From contig NZ_AULB01000024.1 of the NCBI RefSeq assembly GCF_000425065.1, forward strand, positions 79,493 through 143,492: a DNA stretch of 64,000 bases, in the 5' to 3' direction. Each line of letters begins with the position of its first letter. The stretch's first letter is position 1. The notes under the pieces are model-generated. The model had not been told where the DNA came from. It searched no databases and worked only from the letters and a program-made list of their open reading frames with translations. Below are positions 1-8,554 of this stretch, one piece after another. Made by a program: the position numbers and the translations under genes. The DNA comes from Actinomadura rifamycini DSM 43936. GTDB taxonomy: Bacteria; Actinomycetota; Actinomycetes; Streptosporangiales; Streptosporangiaceae.

Positions 1-769
1 CGTCGAGGCCGGCGGCGGCGACGCGGCCGTCCTTGATCGCGAGGTCGAGGGCCTGCTCGTCGACGATCCCGCCGCGGGCCGCGTTGACGATGCGGACGCT
101 CGGCTTGACCTGGTGCAGCTCGCGGTCGCCGATGAGCCCGAGGGTCTCGGGGGTCTTCGGCAGGTGCACGGTGATGAAGTCGCTCTCGGCGAGCAGCTCG
201 TCGAGGGTGACGAGCTTGACGCCGAGCTGCGCGGCGCGGGCGGCCTGCACGTACGGGTCGAACGCGATCACGTTCATGTCGAACGCGGCGAGGCGCTGGG
301 CGACGAGGACGCCGATGCGGCCGAGGCCGAGGACGCCGACGATCTTGCCCTGCAGTTCGACGCCGGTGTACTTGGACCGCTTCCACTCGCCCTGCTTGAG
401 CGCGGCGTGGCCCTGTGGCACGTTCCGAGCGGTGGCCAGCAGCAGCGCGATGGCGTGCTCGGCGGCGGTGACGATGTTGGACGTCGGCGCGTTCACGACC
501 ATGACGCCGGCCTTGGTGGCGGCCTCGACGTCGACGTTGTCGAGGCCGACGCCGGCGCGGGCGACGACGCGCAGCTTCGCGGCGTGCCCGAACACCTCCG
601 CGGTGACCTTGGTGGCGCTGCGGACGATCAGCGCGTCGACGTCGGCCACCGCGGGCAGCAGCTGCTCGCGGTCGCTTCCGTCGACGTGGCGGACCTCGAA
701 GTCGGACTCCAGCACGGCGATGCCGGCGGGAGAGAGTTCTTCTGCGACGAGGACGACGGGCTTGCTCAA
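1..769 (-). CDS. serA: D-3-phosphoglycerate dehydrogenase, C-terminus beyond the window
   Basis: First committed enzyme of serine synthesis: oxidises 3-phosphoglycerate to 3-phosphohydroxypyruvate with NAD. The 256 residues visible begin MSKPVVLVAEELSPAG and include the substrate-domain segment VRSATKVT, the Rossmann motif GVLGLGRIG and the NAD-domain end NAARGGIVDE. The rest, including the expected ASB and ACT regulatory domains, is cut off by the left edge. The start is a TTG at 769-767 with GAAGGA nine bases upstream; no ATG fits the family N-terminus. It lies beyond ilvC in the same direction, as in other actinobacteria, but accessory genes intervene here. Confidence 0.93.
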   Translation of the reverse strand, partial: MSKPVVLVAEELSPAGIAVLESDFEVRHVDGSDREQLLPAVADVDALIVRSATKVTAEVFGHAAKLRVVARAGVGLDNVDVEAATKAGVMVVNAPTSNIVTAAEHAIALLLATARNVPQGHAALKQGEWKRSKYTGVELQGKIVGVLGLGRIGVLVAQRLAAFDMNVIAFDPYVQAARAAQLGVKLVTLDELLAESDFITVHLPKTPETLGLIGDRELHQVKPSVRIVNAARGGIVDEQALDLAIKDGRVAAAGLD

Positions 770-939
770 GGGAAACGGTCCTTCGAAAGTCGGATGTGCG
801 GGCGGTCGTGCAGCTGAAGTCGCGAGTCACCTCGTCGTGCGCTCGCCCCGTCGGCGAGTCTATCCCTCGCCGCGTCCGGTCATCGCGCACGGGGAAACAC
901 CCGCCGGTAACTCCCCTTTGTCCGGGTCGGTCAAGGACC

Positions 940-988
940 GGCCGGGTCCGGACGGGTCCGAACGGGTCAGGCCGGGTCCGGACGGGTC
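940..988. repeat. Two 19-bp direct repeats, 30-bp period
   Basis: The sequence GGCCGGGTCCGGACGGGTC occurs at 940-958 and again at 970-988, with related CGGGTC units between. It sits between serA and the thymidylate-synthase-like gene and runs into that gene's stop codon. Probably low-complexity intergenic sequence; no function is evident. Confidence 0.6.
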
Positions 989-1637
989 AGGCCGCGTTGG
1001 GTTCGGGCTGAGAGGCGAGGATGGCGGCCACGCGGTCGGCGTCCGCCACGGCGAGGTGCGGGACGTCGACGAAGACGCGGAGCGGGCCGGACGGCAGCCC
1101 GAGCCGTTCGGCGACGTGGAGCTGGACCTCGCGCAGCGGGAGGTAGGCGAGGTAGGCGCGGTGGACGTTCTGCGCGCGGAACATCGCCGTCAGGGTGAGC
1201 AGGCAGCCGCGGATGCGGAAGGCCAGCGCGGTCGGGGCGGTCGGGGCGGTCGGGGCGCCGGCCTCGCCGGGCGCCGCGAGCGAGATCCAGGCGCTGGTGG
1301 TCCAGGGGCGGGCGCGCAGCAGGTCGACGACCCAGCGGATCTGATCGGCGTCCGGGCGGGCCCCGCCGCCGGACGCGCCCTCCCGCCCGCCGGGGCGGCC
1401 GTCCTCCCCGGCGGGACGGGCGAGGCGGGAGCGGTCGCCGTGCTCGCGCAGGATCGGGTCGTCGCGGCTCAGCGCGGCGATCTCGAACAGCAGCGGCGGG
1501 CCCTCGATGACGGGGCCGCGGTCGGCCATGCCGGCCTCGCCGGCGGACCAGACGTGCCGCAGGACGGCGATCCACGCCCGGCCGCAGGTGTCGAAGCGCC
1601 GGACGTCCGGGGGCCGCGCGCCGTGACCACTCGACAT
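987..1637 (-). CDS. Thymidylate-synthase-like protein without the canonical cysteine motif
   Basis: A 216-residue protein whose C-terminal half resembles the thymidylate synthase/hydroxymethylase fold: a WTTSAWISL strand, FRIRG, then FRAQNVH (compare the RSQD/RSND phosphate-binding motif), a helix LREVQLHVAERLGLP and a strand VFVDVPHLAV near where the family has AHIY. The N-terminal AWIAVLRHVWSAGEAG also resembles the family's first helix. The Pro-Cys catalytic motif is not visible; its place is taken by an APTAPTAPT repeat coded by three 9-bp units near 1230-1256. An authentic dTMP-forming role is therefore doubtful. Start ATG 1637 keeps the first helix; ATG 1529 is an alternative. Family assignment is by pattern only. 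Confidence 0.6.
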   Translation of the reverse strand: MSSGHGARPPDVRRFDTCGRAWIAVLRHVWSAGEAGMADRGPVIEGPPLLFEIAALSRDDPILREHGDRSRLARPAGEDGRPGGREGASGGGARPDADQIRWVVDLLRARPWTTSAWISLAAPGEAGAPTAPTAPTALAFRIRGCLLTLTAMFRAQNVHRAYLAYLPLREVQLHVAERLGLPSGPLRVFVDVPHLAVADADRVAAILASQPEPNAA

Positions 1638-1911
1638 ATCCCACCCCGCGCCGCGCTTCTCCGGGCCGGGTATTTCCCACCCGCGGCATCGGCGCGCGGT
1701 GGCGGAATTCCGCGCCTGCCGCGGACCGTCGCCGGCCTCGCTCCGTGCTCCGCCCCTGCCCTCGCTCCGGCAGCGTGACCGGCGGTTTCGCGGACTGCGC
1801 CGCCCGCGCCGGACGCGGCCGTCACGACTTCCTCAAGTATCAGGCAGTCCTGGCGAAAATGATAGGCAGATTTACCTTTCCGACACCTTCACGGTCATTC
1901 TGACCGGAGGA

Positions 1912-3486
1912 TCATCCCGATGTCGTGGACGGCCGTCCGAAATTGCCGGTGGGCGGGCGGCCGGGATGGTGCAGGACGACGTACCCCTCCCGCCGGAAGA
2001 CCTCCCGGTACCCGAGGTGCAGCAGCCCCTGGACGCGGACGCGCTGGTCGTGCACGGAGCGGAACGGGAACGTCCGGCGCCCGACGTCGGCGACGACCCA
2101 CGGCGCGTTGCGGGGCCAGCGGTCCAGCAGCAGGACGTGCGCGCGGGCGCTGAGCGCCGGGCCGACGTTGTTCGCCGCCTCGACGAGGGCCCCGGACGGG
2201 ACGTGCGCCGCCGCGGCCGCCGCGGCCTGTGCGCGCGCGTCGCGCCGGTAGAGGGACGGGTCGGCGAGTTCGCCGAACGCGAAGAACGGGACGGTGGCGG
2301 CCGCGGCGGCCAGCAGGGCGGCGGCGGGGAGGGCGCGCGGCCCGCGGCGGGCGGCGCGGAAGCGGTCGCGCAGCCGCACCGCCCCGTCCACGGCCGCCAG
2401 GACGAGGACCGCGATGATGAACGCGTTGTAGTGGTACCGCGTCTGCCACCAGTTCTCGAATCCGGAGGCCAGCATCCGCTCCGCGAGCAGCGGGACCGCG
2501 GCGAGCGTCAGCGGCGACGCCAGCGGGAGCAGCAGCAGCGGCGCGGCGAGCAGCAGCATCATGACGAGTTTGGCGGGCGGGTCGCCCAGCAGCGCCAGGG
2601 CGTCCCAGGGGTGCGTGAGCGCGTGCGCGGCGGCGCCCGGCAGGTCGGGGCCGAGCGCGCCGTACGCCCAGTAGTAGTCGTCGTCCCCGCCGAACGCCGG
2701 GATGAGGAACCGGGAGGCCGCCCAGGTGGCGGCGAGCCCGGCCGCGATGTGGACGGCGCCGGAGCGGCGCTCGCCGGGGCGGGTGAGCAGGTAGAGGCCG
2801 AACCCGGCGAGCAGGAGGCCCATGTCCTCCTTGACCGGCAGCAGGAGGACCGCGAGGGCCGCCGCCTGCCCGCGCCGTCCGGCGTCGTGCCGCTCGATGA
2901 GCAGCGCCGACAGGAGCGGGACGAACGCGACCTCGTGGAAGTCGAACGCGAGCGCCTCGGCGACCGGCCACGACAGCGCGTACGCGCCGGACGCGCAGTA
3001 GGCGGCGGCCGGGCCCAGCCGCCGCGCGGTGAACCGCCAGATCGGGACGATCGCGGCGGCGAACAGCACGGCCTGCGCGACGAGCAGCGTGCCGGGGCCG
3101 TCGTGGATCCAGTAGAGCGGTGCGAGGACGGCCAGGATCGGCGAGAAGTGGTCGCCGAGGACGGAGAAGTCGGGCCCGAAGCCGTTGTGGACGCCCTTGA
3201 CGAGCGCGACCGGCGGCCCGAACCCGCTGTAGGAGCGGACCGCCTGGTCGAAGATCACCAGGTCGTAGCTGCTCGCGCGGAAGGCGTGCAGGCGCAGCAG
3301 CGAGTACGCGGCGTACACGGCCGCGGCGACCAGCGCCGTCGCGAGGACGCCGGAGCGGGCGCCTGCGCGGGCGAGCAGGCGGCGCCCGCGCGCGGCGAAG
3401 CGGCGGCGCGCGTCCCGTCCGGCGCGGCCCGCCGGCGCACGGTCGAGGGTGCCCGCTCCCCCGCCGGCCGTAACCCCCTCAGCCAC
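1912..3486 (-). CDS. DUF2079 family polytopic membrane protein
   Basis: A 524-residue integral membrane protein. After a basic cytoplasmic N-terminus of about 45 residues comes a first membrane helix (VLATALVAAAVYAAYSLL), then the DUF2079 signature: SSYDLVIFDQAVRSYS, a loop with FSVLGDHFSPILAVLAPLYW, and further hydrophobic helices to about residue 400. The C-terminal 100 residues are soluble. DUF2079 proteins look like GT-C glycosyltransferases, but no substrate can be inferred. The start is a GTG at 3486 with a weak ribosome site. It follows the ABC permease after 48 bp in the same direction and may be co-transcribed with it. Confidence 0.85.
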   Translation of the reverse strand: MAEGVTAGGGAGTLDRAPAGRAGRDARRRFAARGRRLLARAGARSGVLATALVAAAVYAAYSLLRLHAFRASSYDLVIFDQAVRSYSGFGPPVALVKGVHNGFGPDFSVLGDHFSPILAVLAPLYWIHDGPGTLLVAQAVLFAAAIVPIWRFTARRLGPAAAYCASGAYALSWPVAEALAFDFHEVAFVPLLSALLIERHDAGRRGQAAALAVLLLPVKEDMGLLLAGFGLYLLTRPGERRSGAVHIAAGLAATWAASRFLIPAFGGDDDYYWAYGALGPDLPGAAAHALTHPWDALALLGDPPAKLVMMLLLAAPLLLLPLASPLTLAAVPLLAERMLASGFENWWQTRYHYNAFIIAVLVLAAVDGAVRLRDRFRAARRGPRALPAAALLAAAAATVPFFAFGELADPSLYRRDARAQAAAAAAAHVPSGALVEAANNVGPALSARAHVLLLDRWPRNAPWVVADVGRRTFPFRSVHDQRVRVQGLLHLGYREVFRREGYVVLHHPGRPPTGNFGRPSTTSG

Positions 3487-3534
3487 GAGCCGGACGCTAT
3501 CAGCAGCGCCGGCCCGTGGCTTCGCTCGGCGCGG

Positions 3535-6156
3535 CTACTCGCCCGTGACGCGCGTCATGGGGAGCTTCGAGCGGGTGCACAGCCCCGCCACGGCGGCCAC
3601 GAGCACCGGGATGCCGACGCCGATCGCGGCGAGCAGCGCCCAGGGGACGGCGAGGACGGTACCGTGCGCCGCCCCGGTGTCGGTGAGCGAGCGGGACGCG
3701 GCGATGCCGGGGACGAGACCGGCGGCGATCCCGAGCCAGCAGCCGAGCACGGCGATGTACGCCGCCTGGCCCGCCGCCAGCAGCCGCCGGGTGCGCGGCC
3801 GGGCGCCGACCGCGGCGAGGACGGCGAGGTCGGGCCGGGCGTCGGCGGCCGACAGGCCGGTCGCGATCAGCGCCCCGCCGAGGGCGAGGACGGCCGCCGC
3901 GGCGGCCAGCGCCAGCATCACCGGTTCGTCGGAGCGGTTGAATCCGCGTTCGACCCGGACGTTGCCCGTCTCGTGGATGGCCGCGTCGCCCTTGCCCAGG
4001 CCCGCGACCACCTCGGCCAGCCGGCCCTGCTCCGCCTCGGTCACCCGGTGGCGGGCCCGGTCGATCCCGAACGCCGTGAGCCGCGGGGAGAGCCCGATCC
4101 GCTCGGCGGCGGCCGGCGGCACCAGGGCGTCGACGGGCGCCTTCTCCGTGACGGCGGTCGCCGGCAGGTCCCGCACCTTCTCGCGGACCGTGCTCCGGCC
4201 GTCGCGCCACACCGAGACGGTGGCCGTCGTCGTCCCGTCCGAGGGCGGACGGGCGGCGAACAGCACGATCTTCCCGGCGGCCAGCGCCGCCTCGACCCGG
4301 GGGTCGGTCCGGCCGAGCAGCATCCGCGCCTCGGCGGCTCCGCCGACGACGGGCCCCATGGCGAGCGACCGCTCACCGGGGACCGGGTCCGTCCGGAACG
4401 ACACCGAGGGACAGTCGGAGGCGCCGGGACAGACCGAGTCGTCGTCGGGCAGGGTCCGCAGTTCGACCAGTGGGACGCCGGGCAGTTCGCGCTCGACCGC
4501 GGTCCGGACGGCGTCGCCCTGTTCCCGGGGCGGCGTGACCAGTGTCGAGCCGACCGGAAAGAGCGGCGTGTAGTCCATCCGCTCCTGCCGCAGGTCGGAG
4601 GCGTTGCCCACGGCCAGTGCGGTCGCCCCGGCCACCGCCGCCATGATCGCGGCGACGGCGGGCGCGGTGCGGGCGCGGTTGCGGGCGCCGTCCCGGACGG
4701 CGAGGCGCAGCGGCACCGGCAGCCGGCCGGAGCCCCTGCCCGTCGCCCCGACCAGCCAGGGGACGAGCAGGACGCCGCCGATGATGACGGCGGCCGCGCC
4801 GAAGGCCGCCCCGAACTCGCCGAACGTCCGCTCCCCCACCAGGCTGCCGAGCGCTCCGGCCCCCACCAGGACGGCGCCCGCGATCGGGCGGCCGCGGCGG
4901 CCCCGCGCGCCGCCCGTGTCGCGGCGGCCGGCGAGCGCGGCGACGACGTCCATCCGGGCGGCCTGCCGGGCCGGGACGTACGCGGCGACCAGGCCGCTGG
5001 CGGCGCCGAGCAGCGCCGTCGCCACGACCGCGGGCCACGGCGCCTCGAACGGGCCCCACGCCGTGCCGCCCGCCGCGTTGACGATCGCGCGGGCCGCCGC
5101 CGTGACGGCGAGGCCGACCAGCGTCCCGGCCAGCGCGCCCGCCCCGCCGAGCACGAGCCCGCCCGCGAGGACCACGGTCGTCAGGTGCCGGGGGCCGGCG
5201 CCGGTGACCGCGAGCAGCGCGAGCAGGCGCCGCCGCCGGCGGACGTCGACGGCGAACGCGGGGCCGGCCAGCAGGACGATCTCGAGGAGGATCATCGCGA
5301 CGGCCAGCGCGACGGTCGCGATGGTGGCGGGGTCGTCCATGTTGCTGTCGACCGAGAGTTCGGGCGACACCGCCGACGCGGGCGGCGGGTCCTCCACCAC
5401 CGCGCGGGACAGCACCGTGATGCCGTCCCGGTTGAACCCGGTGACGTCCTTCCACGTGACCGGACGGCCGGTGCCGATCAGCCACTCCGTCCCCGCCTCC
5501 CCGGCGCCTGGGACCGCGCCGGGCAGGACGACCGCGACGCGCCGGTCGGGCGACCGGGGATCGCGCACGTGCCCGACGACGCGCTTCGCGGTGCCCTCGC
5601 GGTCGATCTGGACGGTCGAACCGAGCGGGAAGCGGTCCGCGAGCCCCTCCGTGAGCGCGACCTCCTCCGCCGCGCCGGGCGCCCGTCCGGCGGTGACGTC
5701 GAGGATCCCGCGGGCCAGGGGGTCGCGCAGGTCGACCTGGACGAGGTCGGTGAACAGGAAGCCGCGCGGCGTCCGGAGCCAGGTCGTCGAGGCGCGGTCG
5801 ATCGGCAGGACCCGGGCGTCCGGGCCGTACACGGCGGTGACCGCGCGCGTGATCTCCGCCGTCGTCCGGCTCCGCTCCGTGTCGGGCTCGTCCTGCCTCT
5901 TCTTCACCATGTAATCGGGGAGGAGGGGGTGCTGCTCGACCGGCCCGTGCGCGACGCCGGCCAGGCGGGCGTCGGCCGTGCCGAGTTCGTGCGGCAGCGA
6001 CTCGCGCGGCGACCACCCCGAGGTCTGCCAGACCGCGCCGAGCGCCACGACGGCCGCGACGGGCAGGCCGACCATGCACATGATGAGGGCCGTACGCCCC
6101 TTGGCGCGCAGCGCGTCCCGCCACGCGATGCGCAGCGCGGCCCTGACCGGGCTCAC
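3535..6156 (-). CDS. ABC transporter permease, duplicated FtsX type
   Basis: An 873-residue permease of the MacB/FtsX superfamily. One membrane helix (TALIMCMVGLPVAAVVALGAV) near the N-terminus is followed by a large extracellular domain to about residue 270, a three-helix FtsX block (about 275-420), central helices, a second extracellular domain, and a final FtsX block (about 740-865). Such permeases usually export lipids, peptides or antibiotics, or act on envelope lipoproteins. The GTG start at 6156 overlaps the TGA of the ATPase gene by four bases (GTGA), so the two are translationally coupled. Substrate unknown. Confidence 0.92.
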   Translation of the reverse strand: MSPVRAALRIAWRDALRAKGRTALIMCMVGLPVAAVVALGAVWQTSGWSPRESLPHELGTADARLAGVAHGPVEQHPLLPDYMVKKRQDEPDTERSRTTAEITRAVTAVYGPDARVLPIDRASTTWLRTPRGFLFTDLVQVDLRDPLARGILDVTAGRAPGAAEEVALTEGLADRFPLGSTVQIDREGTAKRVVGHVRDPRSPDRRVAVVLPGAVPGAGEAGTEWLIGTGRPVTWKDVTGFNRDGITVLSRAVVEDPPPASAVSPELSVDSNMDDPATIATVALAVAMILLEIVLLAGPAFAVDVRRRRRLLALLAVTGAGPRHLTTVVLAGGLVLGGAGALAGTLVGLAVTAAARAIVNAAGGTAWGPFEAPWPAVVATALLGAASGLVAAYVPARQAARMDVVAALAGRRDTGGARGRRGRPIAGAVLVGAGALGSLVGERTFGEFGAAFGAAAVIIGGVLLVPWLVGATGRGSGRLPVPLRLAVRDGARNRARTAPAVAAIMAAVAGATALAVGNASDLRQERMDYTPLFPVGSTLVTPPREQGDAVRTAVERELPGVPLVELRTLPDDDSVCPGASDCPSVSFRTDPVPGERSLAMGPVVGGAAEARMLLGRTDPRVEAALAAGKIVLFAARPPSDGTTTATVSVWRDGRSTVREKVRDLPATAVTEKAPVDALVPPAAAERIGLSPRLTAFGIDRARHRVTEAEQGRLAEVVAGLGKGDAAIHETGNVRVERGFNRSDEPVMLALAAAAAVLALGGALIATGLSAADARPDLAVLAAVGARPRTRRLLAAGQAAYIAVLGCWLGIAAGLVPGIAASRSLTDTGAAHGTVLAVPWALLAAIGVGIPVLVAAVAGLCTRSKLPMTRVTGE

Positions 6157-6869
6157 GGCACCTCCCGCAGCAGGGACTCGGGGCCGACGCGGGACGGCGT
6201 GGCGTCGACGACGCGGCCGTCCCGCAGGAACACCACCCGGTCGGCCCAGGCGGCGTGCCTCGACTCGTGGGTGACCATCAGGCAGGCCGCGCCCGCGTCG
6301 CAGCGCTGCCGCAGGACGCGCATGACGTCGTCGCCGGTGCGGCTGTCGAGCGCGCCGGTCGGCTCGTCGGCCAGGACGAGCCGCCGGTCGCCGACGAGCG
6401 CGCGGGCGATCGCGACGCGCTGCTGCTGGCCGCCGGACATCTCGTCGGGGTACCGGTCGGCGAGGTCGGTGACGCCGACCTCCGCCAGCGCGGCGCGGGC
6501 CTCCGCGCGGGCCCGGCGCGTGCGGACGCCGTCCAGTTCGCGGGGCAGCATGACGTTCTCGGCGGCGGTGAGGCCGGGGATGAGGTTGAGGTTCTGGAAG
6601 ACGTACCCGATGCCGCGGCGGCGCAGCGCCGACCGTCCGGACGCCTTCAGCCGGGCGAGGTCGGCGCCCGCGACGAGGATCTGCCCGGCGCTCGGCGCGT
6701 CGAGCCCGCCCGCGAGCGTGAGCAGGGTCGTCTTGCCGGAGCCGGACGGGCCCATCACCGCGACGAACTCGCCCTCGGCGACGTCCAGGTCGACGTCGGC
6801 CAGCGCGTGGACGAGCGCGGCGCCCGTCCCGTGGTCGCGGGTCACGCCCCGCATGGACAGGACGCTCAC
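6153..6869 (-). CDS. ABC transporter ATP-binding protein, MacB/LolD type
   Basis: A 238-residue ATPase partner of the FtsX-type permease. All nucleotide-binding motifs are intact: Walker A GPSGSGKTT, Q-loop in YVFQNLNLIPGLTAAENV, signature MSGGQQQRVAIARAL, Walker B RLVLADEPTGALDS and the switch histidine in MVTHE. The ADEPTGALDS form is typical of the LolD/MacB subgroup. The GTG start at 6869 has GGGGAAGG upstream and overlaps the PadR regulator's TGA by four bases. Order is padR-ATPase-permease, an arrangement typical of self-regulated exporters. Confidence 0.95.
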   Translation of the reverse strand: MSVLSMRGVTRDHGTGAALVHALADVDLDVAEGEFVAVMGPSGSGKTTLLTLAGGLDAPSAGQILVAGADLARLKASGRSALRRRGIGYVFQNLNLIPGLTAAENVMLPRELDGVRTRRARAEARAALAEVGVTDLADRYPDEMSGGQQQRVAIARALVGDRRLVLADEPTGALDSRTGDDVMRVLRQRCDAGAACLMVTHESRHAAWADRVVFLRDGRVVDATPSRVGPESLLREVP

Positions 6870-7477
6870 CGGCGCGCCTTCCCCTGGACGGACGGGCCGG
6901 CGTCGGCCGCGTCCGGCGCGGGCTCGGCGGGCCCGGCGGGCGGGACGGACGGGACGGCGCGGGCGACGTACGCCTCGCAGTGGTCGAGCCAGCGGACCTC
7001 CGCCTCCGCCTGGAAGATCATGGATTCGAGGACGAGCCGCCAGGCGTGGTCGCTCTGGCCGGGGTCCTCGGCGGGCGGCTCGGCCTTGAGGCGGGTGAGG
7101 TCCTGCAGCGAGCGCAGCGTCGCGGTGCGCTGGGCCTGCACGACCCCCCGGACGTCCACGCCGGGCGCGGTGACGGCCATCGCCAGCTTGATCGCGAGTT
7201 CGTCGCGGGGCCGGTCGGCGCGGGCGACGGGAGTGGCGAACCAGCGCCGCACCTCGTCCGCGCCCGCCGGGGTGATCCGGTAGACGAACCGGCCCTCGTC
7301 GTCGGCGCCGACGCGGGTGACCATCTCGTCCCGTTCCAGGCGGGAGAGGGTGGAGTACACCTGGCCGATGTTGAGGGGCCAGGTCGCGCCCGTGGACGTC
7401 TCGAACTCGGTGCGCAGCTGGTAGCCGTAGCGGGGCCCCTGGGACAGCAGTGCCAGGAGGCCATGACGGATCGACAT
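6866..7477 (-). CDS. PadR family transcriptional regulator
   Basis: A 203-residue PadR regulator. The N-terminal winged helix shows LLALLSQGPRYGYQLR, then WPLNIGQVYSTLSRLERDEMV and the wing GRFVYRITPAGADEVRRW. The C-terminal half is the helical dimerisation domain (PadR C-terminal type), ending in a disordered Pro/Ala tail. The frame is open further upstream, but ATG 7477 starts the family's usual N-terminus and places the tandem operators at 7491-7526 just upstream. It is the first gene of the operon with the ABC ATPase and permease and probably represses it until a ligand binds. Confidence 0.92.
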   Translation of the reverse strand: MSIRHGLLALLSQGPRYGYQLRTEFETSTGATWPLNIGQVYSTLSRLERDEMVTRVGADDEGRFVYRITPAGADEVRRWFATPVARADRPRDELAIKLAMAVTAPGVDVRGVVQAQRTATLRSLQDLTRLKAEPPAEDPGQSDHAWRLVLESMIFQAEAEVRWLDHCEAYVARAVPSVPPAGPAEPAPDAADAGPSVQGKARR

Positions 7478-7490
7478 GCCTACGAAGTAT

Positions 7491-7526
7491 GCATACCGCG
7501 TATGCCTTAGGCAATACCGAGTATGC
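7491..7526. promoter_or_regulatory. Two tandem PadR-type operators
   Basis: The sequences GCATACCGCGTATGC (7491-7505, arms GCATAC/GTATGC around CGC) and GCAATACCGAGTATGC (7511-7526) share the core ATACCGMGTAT. Their centres are 21 bp apart, two helical turns, so two dimers would bind the same face. They lie 14 bp upstream of padR and between it and the divergent gene at 7619. ATAC/GTAT palindromes are typical of PadR operators. Confidence 0.7.
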
Positions 7527-7618
7527 ATCCGGGGAGATAGGGTCCTGAGATTTTTACTGTGCGAAACCGAACGGTGGCTTACCGTGACCGAAGTTCCCGG
7601 CGATCAGGAGAGGGCACC

Positions 7619-8428
7619 GTGACGTCCGACAGCATCAGCGTCCCGACCGATGTCTCGATCAGCGTCCTGCGCGATGTCCTGCGCGTGTACGACCACCGGT
7701 TCCTGGAGCTCGACCCCATGCAGCGCGCCCGGCTCGTCGAGGGCACCCGCCGGTTGATCGGCCCGGACGGGCTCGACGACGTCGTCCGCGCGGGGCTGCC
7801 CGCGTCGGCGCGGCTGCGCGCGTTCTGCGTCCAGCACGACCTGCTCGACGAACTGGAGCGGCTGATCCGCGACGAGGTGGAGGGCGGCCCGGCGGGCGCG
7901 GTGGTGGTCGGCGGCCGGATCTACGCGATGTACCCGTTCCTGCGCGGCGTCCCCCGGCAGGACGTCGACATCACCGGCGAGGTCGGCGTCGACCACCGGC
8001 TCGACGGCGCCGACTGGCAGGGCCGCCGGGTGCGGCTCCGCGGCGCCGCCCGGCTGCAGCGCGTCGCGACCGACCGCTCGTCCGCCGAGATCCTGCTGCG
8101 GGAGCGCACCACCGGCCGCGAGCACCGCCTCCCCACCGCCCCGCGGACCGGCGTCCCCGGCGGTTTCGAGCTGCTCGCCGACCCGGCCGCGATCGAGCCC
8201 GGACGGTACGACGTGCACATCGCGGCGACGGCCCTCGGCGTCCGGCGGGAGGCGCGGTTCGGGGCCGTCCGGCCCGACGGCGTCCGGACGGGCCCGCAGC
8301 GGCGGGCGGTCGGGGCGAAGGACGTCACCCTCTACTTCACCCGCGGCGGCTACCTCGCGCTGGTGGTCGGCCGCGATCAGGAGAACCTGTCGCCGGTCAC
8401 CCGGCTGCTGCGGCGCCTGCTGCGCTGA
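7619..8428 (+). CDS. Hypothetical protein resembling the tail domain of actinobacterial cell-wall glycosyltransferases
   Basis: A 269-residue soluble protein with no signal peptide. Features are a helical N-terminal part (LDPMQRARLVEGTRRLIG, LPASARLRAFCVQHD), a segment GGRIYAMYPFLRG, and beta-rich repeats such as LRGAARLQRV and YDVHIAATALGVRREARFG. From memory this resembles the region that follows the catalytic domain in actinobacterial GT2/teichoic-acid-type transferases, here standing alone. That is a resemblance, not an assignment. The GTG start at 7619 is preceded by AGGAG eight bases away. It is divergent from padR across the tandem operators and may share that regulation. Confidence 0.7.
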   Translation: MTSDSISVPTDVSISVLRDVLRVYDHRFLELDPMQRARLVEGTRRLIGPDGLDDVVRAGLPASARLRAFCVQHDLLDELERLIRDEVEGGPAGAVVVGGRIYAMYPFLRGVPRQDVDITGEVGVDHRLDGADWQGRRVRLRGAARLQRVATDRSSAEILLRERTTGREHRLPTAPRTGVPGGFELLADPAAIEPGRYDVHIAATALGVRREARFGAVRPDGVRTGPQRRAVGAKDVTLYFTRGGYLALVVGRDQENLSPVTRLLRRLLR

Positions 8429-8467
8429 CGCACCGCCCCGCCCGGAAGACGCGCCGGGCCCGGAACA

Positions 8468-8505
8468 GACCGAGCCGACGCCACCGTCCGGGCGTCGGCT
8501 CGGTC
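8468..8505. terminator. Perfect 15-bp hairpin
   Basis: Arms GACCGAGCCGACGCC and GGCGTCGGCTCGGTC pair perfectly around an 8-nt loop. It lies 39 bp after the stop of the plus-strand gene and is probably its terminator; there is no T-tract, as is common in GC-rich actinomycetes. Confidence 0.75.
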
Positions 8506-8509
8506 GTTC

Positions 8510-8537
8510 GCCGGTGCGGCCGCGCGGCCGCACCGGC
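8510..8537 (-). terminator. 12-bp hairpin downstream of ilvC
   Basis: Arms GCCGGTGCGGCC and GGCCGCACCGGC pair perfectly around GCGC, 17 bp after the ilvC stop on the minus strand. Together with the hairpin at 8468 it separates convergent transcription units. Confidence 0.65.
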
Positions 8538-8554
8538 CGGCCCGGCCGGCCGGC

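Noticed and set aside
1699..7089. A very long plus-strand open frame opposite the DUF2079 and ABC genes
   Set aside because: It is Arg/Gly-rich, has no recognisable domain, and is antisense to well-supported genes. Long spurious frames are usual at this GC content.
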